64,000 nt of DNA from Malurus cyaneus samueli (Eukaryota > Chordata > Aves > Passeriformes > Maluridae): assembly GCA_009741485.1 (NCBI GenBank), contig CM019236.1:36041666-36105665 (forward strand), read 5' to 3'. Shown here piece after piece: positions 59,001 through 64,000 of the stretch (position 1 is its first letter; the number at the start of each line of letters is the position of its first letter). Made by a program: the position numbers and the translations under genes. The notes below the pieces were generated by a model. The model was not told where the DNA came from. It worked only from the letters and a program-made list of their open reading frames with translations, and made no database searches.

Positions 59001-60645
59001 TGTAGCAGGTTGACCCTGGCTGGATGCCAGACTAAAGCTGCTCTATCTCTGCCCTCTGCAACTGGACAGGGAGAGAAAATAATGAAGTTTCATGAGCTGG
59101 CCATGATCTCACAGGATCACAAGTCTTCCTGGAAACCTGCTCCAGCACGGGTCTTGCCTCACAGTCTCCAGGTCACATCTCAAGAGCCGGTTTCAGCATA
59201 GGACCAGGAGAGATCATTCATCAAATACCATCTATGGGCCAAACAGATTCAGCTTACAGAAATCAATTGAATTTACTGCTAACAAAATCAGAGCATGATA
59301 ATGAGAAGTGAAATAATTTAAAAACACCTTTCCCCACTCTTCCTCCTTCCAGGCTTACTGAAGCCTGAAAGTTTTTGGTTTTACACATTTTTCATGTATT
59401 TGTTGCCTTGTGATTTTTAATACATAGTTTTATAACCTCTAGTACCTTCTTACCTTTTTCACACTTTAGAACAGTAGCATGTCACATTCTTGAATCTGTC
59501 TCATCTTATTTTCAAGAAAAGAATTTCTAACGAGGACATTCTGTTTTGCTCTAGACCTTAGAGACATAAAAAGAAATAGGGCAAAGAAGCCCTTGAGCAG
59601 CTCCAAGGTGCTGACCAAAGGTTGGTTGCTGGGCAACTGGTCTCTTATTGGATGTGCCTTCTAGATATACTAATTAATTAACCTTAGAAAATTGTTGAAA
59701 TCCTGTAGCATGTGTGTGCATACCTACGTTTTGTGCGTCTAAAAATTTTCATTAAAGATCTGCTTTTTATATTACGCGTATAATACTGTTTGGAAATGTT
59801 TTCTTCTGATTCCAGCCAGCACTATCCCTCCCTGCAATTGTGCAGGATGACAGGGAATGGGGGTTACAATCAGTTCATCACAAGTTGTTCCTGCTGCGCT
59901 CAAGAAGGAGTCTTCTCTTGCTCCGCATGGTTCCCTCCCACAGGAGACAGTTCTCCACACAATCTTTCTAGCATGAGTACATCCCACGGGCAACAGTCCT
60001 CCACAAGCTGTCCTCGTGTGTTGATTCTTCCATGGATGTGTAGACCTTTAGATGCACAGTACACTAGCAGGGATCTCCACAGGATCACAAGTTCTTCCTG
60101 GAAACCTGCTCCAGCACGGGGGTTTGCCTCACAGTCTCCAGTCAATCAAGAGCCGGTTTCAGCATAGGTCTTCCCAGCTTCTTCTCACAGTCCATGTGCT
60201 CTGGTGGGTCTCCTCATGGGCTGGTAGTGGAACTCCACATTCCCTCTGGGCTCTCCATGGGCTGCAGAGGCACAGCTGCCTCACCATGGGGCACTGCGGG
60301 CTGCAGGATCTCAGCTCCAGCACCTGAGACACCTCCCCCTCTCTTTCTCCATTGACACTTGGTGTGTGCAGAGTTTTTCCTCTACCTGTCCTTACCTTAT
60401 TGTTCTTTGTGGCAGCAATTACATCTGCACAATCCTTACCCCACTCCCTCTCCCCTGTTCTCTTAAACATGTATCACAGGAGTGTTACAGCAATTCTGAT
60501 TGGTCCAACCTTCACCAGTAGCACAACCATCTTTGGAGCCACCAGGAAGGGCTCGGCGACATGGAGAAGTTTCCAGCAGGCTTCTCACAGAAGGCCATTC
60601 CTGTTAACACTTAAATCTGGCCACGGGGAAACAATGTGATACATC
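59001..60645 (-). mobile_element. Solo ERV LTR, antisense, rearranged
   Basis: It starts TGTAGCAGGTTGACCCTGG. It is the opposite-orientation relative of the LTR at 15598-16944, sharing the reversed blocks around ctgcagagg..gcccatgg, cttggtgtgtgcagagttt and the gagaagcctgctggaaac region near its right end. The right end is placed near 60643 (gataca). No clean 5-bp duplication is visible. Two oddities are a 92-bp segment present twice (59111-59202 and 60079-60168) and an AT-rich, unrelated stretch at about 59385-59805 that interrupts the LTR. No viral coding sequence. Confidence 0.78.
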
Positions 60646-62099
60646 AAACACTGTCAAAACCACTTGATGTGTTAATTTAGTAACAATTAGTAAACAATAC
60701 TAAGTAAATGCAGATCTATATTTTTTTATAAACTCCAAATGAAAGCTGATATTACAGAACATCAAAGGCTCTCTTTTTCATGGAGTTAATGACTTATACA
60801 TCTAGTTATACATGTGCTTTGTGCTTAGAGAGACAGTTTCAGCCACATTTATCTAATTATTCTGATGAAGAAAATGCAAACTTTCTTTTTTTAGTTTGCA
60901 TGCTTGCTTTATATAATGCAATGTCATCTCTCAATGCACTGCAAAATTTTTCCCCTGTCATTTTCTAAGTCTTTTATGCACGAATCCAAAGAAGCAGTAC
61001 TTTCTTCAACCTTAGGTATTAAATATGGCTTGCTTTAATTATGAACTTTTTTCAGCACAAGAACTGTGCTTTAAAAAACTTATGGTGGAAATTCTTACTA
61101 ATGTAAGATGTAGATAAATACTCCAATCCTCATTGAAATAGTTGTATGTAATGCTGTCAGGAAAAGTATCAACCAGTTATCACCTTTATTTTATTTTTTT
61201 TTGCATTTCACCAATATATGTTTTGTATGAAGCCTTACTCTCTTCTTTCCTCAATAAAGAAGGAATATGATGCCTGAAATGGTGACTCTGTGCTACTGAT
61301 GTCCTGAAGTTCTCCCATGTAAAGTCAATAGTGCTTGTATTAATCCCCAGAGATTTTGGACTTCCTTCTTTCAAGCCTAAATGAACTCATTCGCTATGGG
61401 AGGCCCTTGATGTAAAGTGGTCAGTGTCCCGAACAGTATGAAAGAGTGATCTGAAGGAGCGAGGATGAATGGGATATTGTTGGATTCCACTAACAAAGCT
61501 GTGTCTAGTGCTCAAGCCATAAGTTTGACACTCATATGGGGACAGGATGATCAAGAAATGTGCCTTTTGAACACTTACACTTTCAAATTTTTTGCTATCA
61601 GGAATGGTAAAAACACGGATTTAAAAAATACACACGTACACACGAAACCCCATTCAGCTTCAAAAAGTTCTTGTTTCTGTATGTGCACTTGATTTCATTT
61701 TTTGTTTTGTTCAGAAGATGTAATAATGGAACCTTACTTGCTTTTCCTAAATGTCACTGCATCATTTCCTTATCCCCAAATGTTTCTATGTCTCTGAAAA
61801 GACATCTTTTGTCCTTGGATCCAGAGGTGAATTCCTCTTCCGCCCCATAAAGTGCTAGACTGGCTGCCATGTTGATAGTACCTATTGGCATCAGCCTGTT
61901 AAATAAGCCATGTTAAAATACACGGATGGAGAATGTCATACTGGCAGACCCTTGCATTCCCTTCAGTGAAGGGGAATGAGTGATCTGACAGCACAGAGAG
62001 TCTGAGAAATCCAGATGAACCCAAGGGAGACAGAGGACAGAGGTGCTCGGAGAAAAACTCTGCATTTGAATTAATAGAAAGTTTTTGTTTTCTTCTCAG
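60646..62099. other. Non-coding stretch
   Basis: Two acceptor-donor pairs here are not called, because their phases do not join both neighbours. One is at 61050-61099 (QELCFKKLMVEILTN). The other starts after gttttgttcag at about 61714 and ends at a gtgaat donor near 61826. They remain possible alternative exons. Confidence 0.35.
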
Positions 62100-62172
62100 G
62101 GAGATTCACCTTTACTGTAGAATTTACATTTTCTTCATTAACTCCCTTTCATGCCCCATTGTCTCTGACTAG
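62100..62172 (+). CDS. Candidate exon in the plus-strand chain
   Basis: The acceptor gttttcttctcag is strong. The donor gtttct after ACTAG is weak. The 73-nt block reads RFTFTVEFTFSSLTPFHAPL and then SLT in the frame that the 48380 donor would set. It leaves in phase 2. The alternating hydrophobic pattern resembles beta strands. The family is not recognised. Confidence 0.28.
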
Positions 62173-62761
62173 GTTTCTGACTTAAGTCGTATTTTAAGGA
62201 TTTCAGGACACCATCTCTTTAATTCTTTTTTCCATTCCCTGAAGATAAATGGCTTATGCAATTATAATGTGATTGACTATGGTTTAGCAATTCCTGAGAC
62301 AGCAGATACGAGCAAAGCATCCATCACTTTATGTCTCAAACCTTTCTTAGAGTCCTTGTTGATAGCTTGGCTGTGCAATTAATAGTGTTCTAGGGGGATG
62401 GGAGAAAGAGATCATCACAGATCACTGTATATATTTTGATCTGTCACCCTTTGTAAACTGTACACATGGTGTTCAACACTTTACTTTTATTGACAGGATT
62501 TTTCTAGGACCCGGTCTCTTCTTTCTACTTATTACCTCTGATCTGAAGAGAATCTGGCACCTTTTTGTTGTTGCTCTCTGAAAAGAAACAAGTGTGAATA
62601 AGGTATTAAATATTTTCTGCAAATGTTAGTATTAACATAGACACCAGATCCTTGTGATGATGCAGAGCTGTTCAGCATTGACTTCCCAAAGTTCCTGTAT
62701 TCTAGGTACTCTGTATAGTCCAGAGGCTACTCCAAAGTTTATGCCTCTTCCTTGCAGCCAG

Positions 62762-62968
62762 CATTAAAATAGTGAAAGTCACTGAAGAGGAAATTGCTGC
62801 CTCCAATAAACAAAATCACAGTATCTTTTGTTTTTCTTTATCCATAACTGGCAATCCTGGAGCTGGTGCTTCCTCGAAGCTCTATGTTTTTCTGCTGCGT
62901 GTCCTCACCTCTTCTGGAGGGCCATGTGCAGCAGCATTAGCAGTGAGGTTGGGTGCTTCACCTGCCAA
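62762..62968 (+). CDS. Candidate exon in the plus-strand chain
   Basis: A pyrimidine-rich acceptor (gcctcttccttgcag, with a second AG four bases on at 62760-62761) and a strong donor gtgagcg bound about 207 nt. The block is open in one frame: KIVKVTEEEIAASNKQNHSI, then FCFSLSITGNPGAG, ending near LGASPA. Using the second AG, it accepts the phase 2 offered at 62172. The first half looks like a beta-sandwich segment; the second half is Ala/Ser-rich and less convincing. The family is not recognised. Confidence 0.38.
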
Positions 62969-64000
62969 GTGAGCGCAGCAAGTGCACAGCGGGGCGCAGA
63001 GGCATTGGCTTCACAAAGCAACCAGCCATGTGCCTGGCTCCTCACGCTCTACAAGGCTTGTGGCAATGTGGAAAAATTATGAGTGGGATTATTTTTAGAA
63101 TAGTCTCCATGCCCCTTACTCTGTTCTTCAGTTTATTGCACTTGTGCAGTTCAACAGATTTGTGCTGAAGCGGAACATATGACTGCACTAGAAATTCCCT
63201 GGAGATAAAGGGCCTTCTCTATATCCGGGAAGATGGAGATGTCCTAACCATCCTGGGGGACAAAGAGATTTTTTTCGCATGTGGTGGAGGGGATGCTTGG
63301 CTCATGCAAGATAGCTTGTACCTGACTTTCAAAGCATGCTTCTGTAGTAAACCATGATATCAGCCGTGAAAGAAAAAAACAATTTATGAGACTTAGTCTG
63401 AGTACGGTTGAATAGTGTTTTTACTGCAAAACAGGAGATGGCATGGGTCAGCTGGAGAACTGCCAATAGTTTTAATATAAGATATCTATGTGATTAGTTT
63501 TATTTATTTTTTAAAGCTTTACAAGAGAAGCAGGAATATAATTTATGTTTATTAAAGGCATTATCTGTGGGTATTCCATTTCTACAGACCTGAGAGTAAT
63601 GTGTTATTACAAACATTGATAAGTAATTTCAGTGAAGCCCTTAACGATCTTAGTTGTAAGATTCCTTATAAGATCATCTGGCCCAAAATTTATTTAATGT
63701 ACATTTGCATGAGTAAACTGAAAAGCAGGCACCTCTGTAACTTCAGAAGCAGCTTAGAGTCTCTGTGACTAAGATGGATCCAGTTTCGTGAAAGGGAAGA
63801 TAGATATTTTGTTTTATTTCCTGTAATTGTCAAAGATAAATTTTTGCTTCAGTGTTTGTAATAAGCTCTTGAGGGTATTTGAGCACAACTGTCTGTGCTT
63901 GTGTTTGAAAGCCTTATATGGTGTAGGCAGAGAGAGGCAATAGATCTCTACAAATCTGACAAAGCAGAGACATTTTAGATGTAAAGATACCTATAATGAA
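62969..64000. other. Non-coding right end
   Basis: No named repeat or supported gene. An acceptor-like ctctgttcttcag at 63129 leads into frames without a donor. Confidence 0.4.

Noticed and set aside
3044..62968. Naming the plus-strand exon chain as a ciliary beta-sandwich protein (for example CFAP47- or HYDIN-like)
   Set aside because: The beta-strand-like pattern is an impression and no sequence match could be confirmed without a search.

Overview
The window looks like nuclear DNA from a bird, most likely a songbird. It is mostly AT-rich and non-coding. It carries at least eight decayed CR1 LINE copies, several still ending in the CR1 terminal ATTCTATG-type octamer, and at least four solitary endogenous-retrovirus LTRs, two with 5-bp target-site duplications that I could read directly. 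There is also a 25-N assembly gap inside poly-A. No bacterial-style operons, tRNA, rRNA or CRISPR arrays were seen. The CR1 and LTR family assignments rest on recalled family features and on comparisons between copies inside the window.

Layout. 1-5.1 kb: unique AT-rich DNA with an odd first 700 bases, a perfect 17-bp hairpin, a 23-base C run and two exon-like blocks. 5.1-7.6 kb: a long CR1 (+) split by a 399-bp solo LTR. 8.5-8.8 kb: a CR1 tail (-). 10.3 kb: a minus-strand exon-like block. 13.1-13.6 kb: a solo LTR. 14.6-14.8 kb: two exon-like blocks. 15.6-16.9 kb: a solo LTR that has grown its own 38-bp minisatellite. 17.8-22.7 kb: a GC-rich block holding the most striking object, a 1,050-codon minus-strand ORF with a 14-residue acidic tandem repeat and a C-terminal array of about 155-residue repeats. 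The array runs on past a one-base frameshift into a second 316-codon ORF and then into ever more broken copies. 25.3, 31.2, 43.1, 45.9, 54.0 and 55.2 kb: further CR1 copies. 33.7 kb: a long imperfect hairpin. 34.3 kb: a solo LTR. 59.0-60.6 kb: a second copy of the 15.6-kb LTR family, rearranged. The rest is unremarkable intron-like or intergenic DNA.

Host genes. Only short exon-like blocks support a conventional gene. On the plus strand, blocks at 3.04, 3.99, 14.62, 14.74, 26.43 and 28.52 kb, and less surely 45.71, 47.68, 48.32, 62.10 and 62.76 kb, have consensus-like splice sites. They join without breaking one reading frame. If real, much of the window is the intron space of one long plus-strand gene, with the repeat-rich ORF nested antisense in its largest intron. 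I do not recognise the protein, and competing minus-strand exon-like blocks at 10.3, 41 and 50.6 kb show that chance matches are easy to find. These calls are tentative.

The main candidate for something undescribed is the 17.8-22.7 kb locus: a rapidly evolving, probably lineage-specific, acidic repeat protein gene whose 3' end is visibly decaying.
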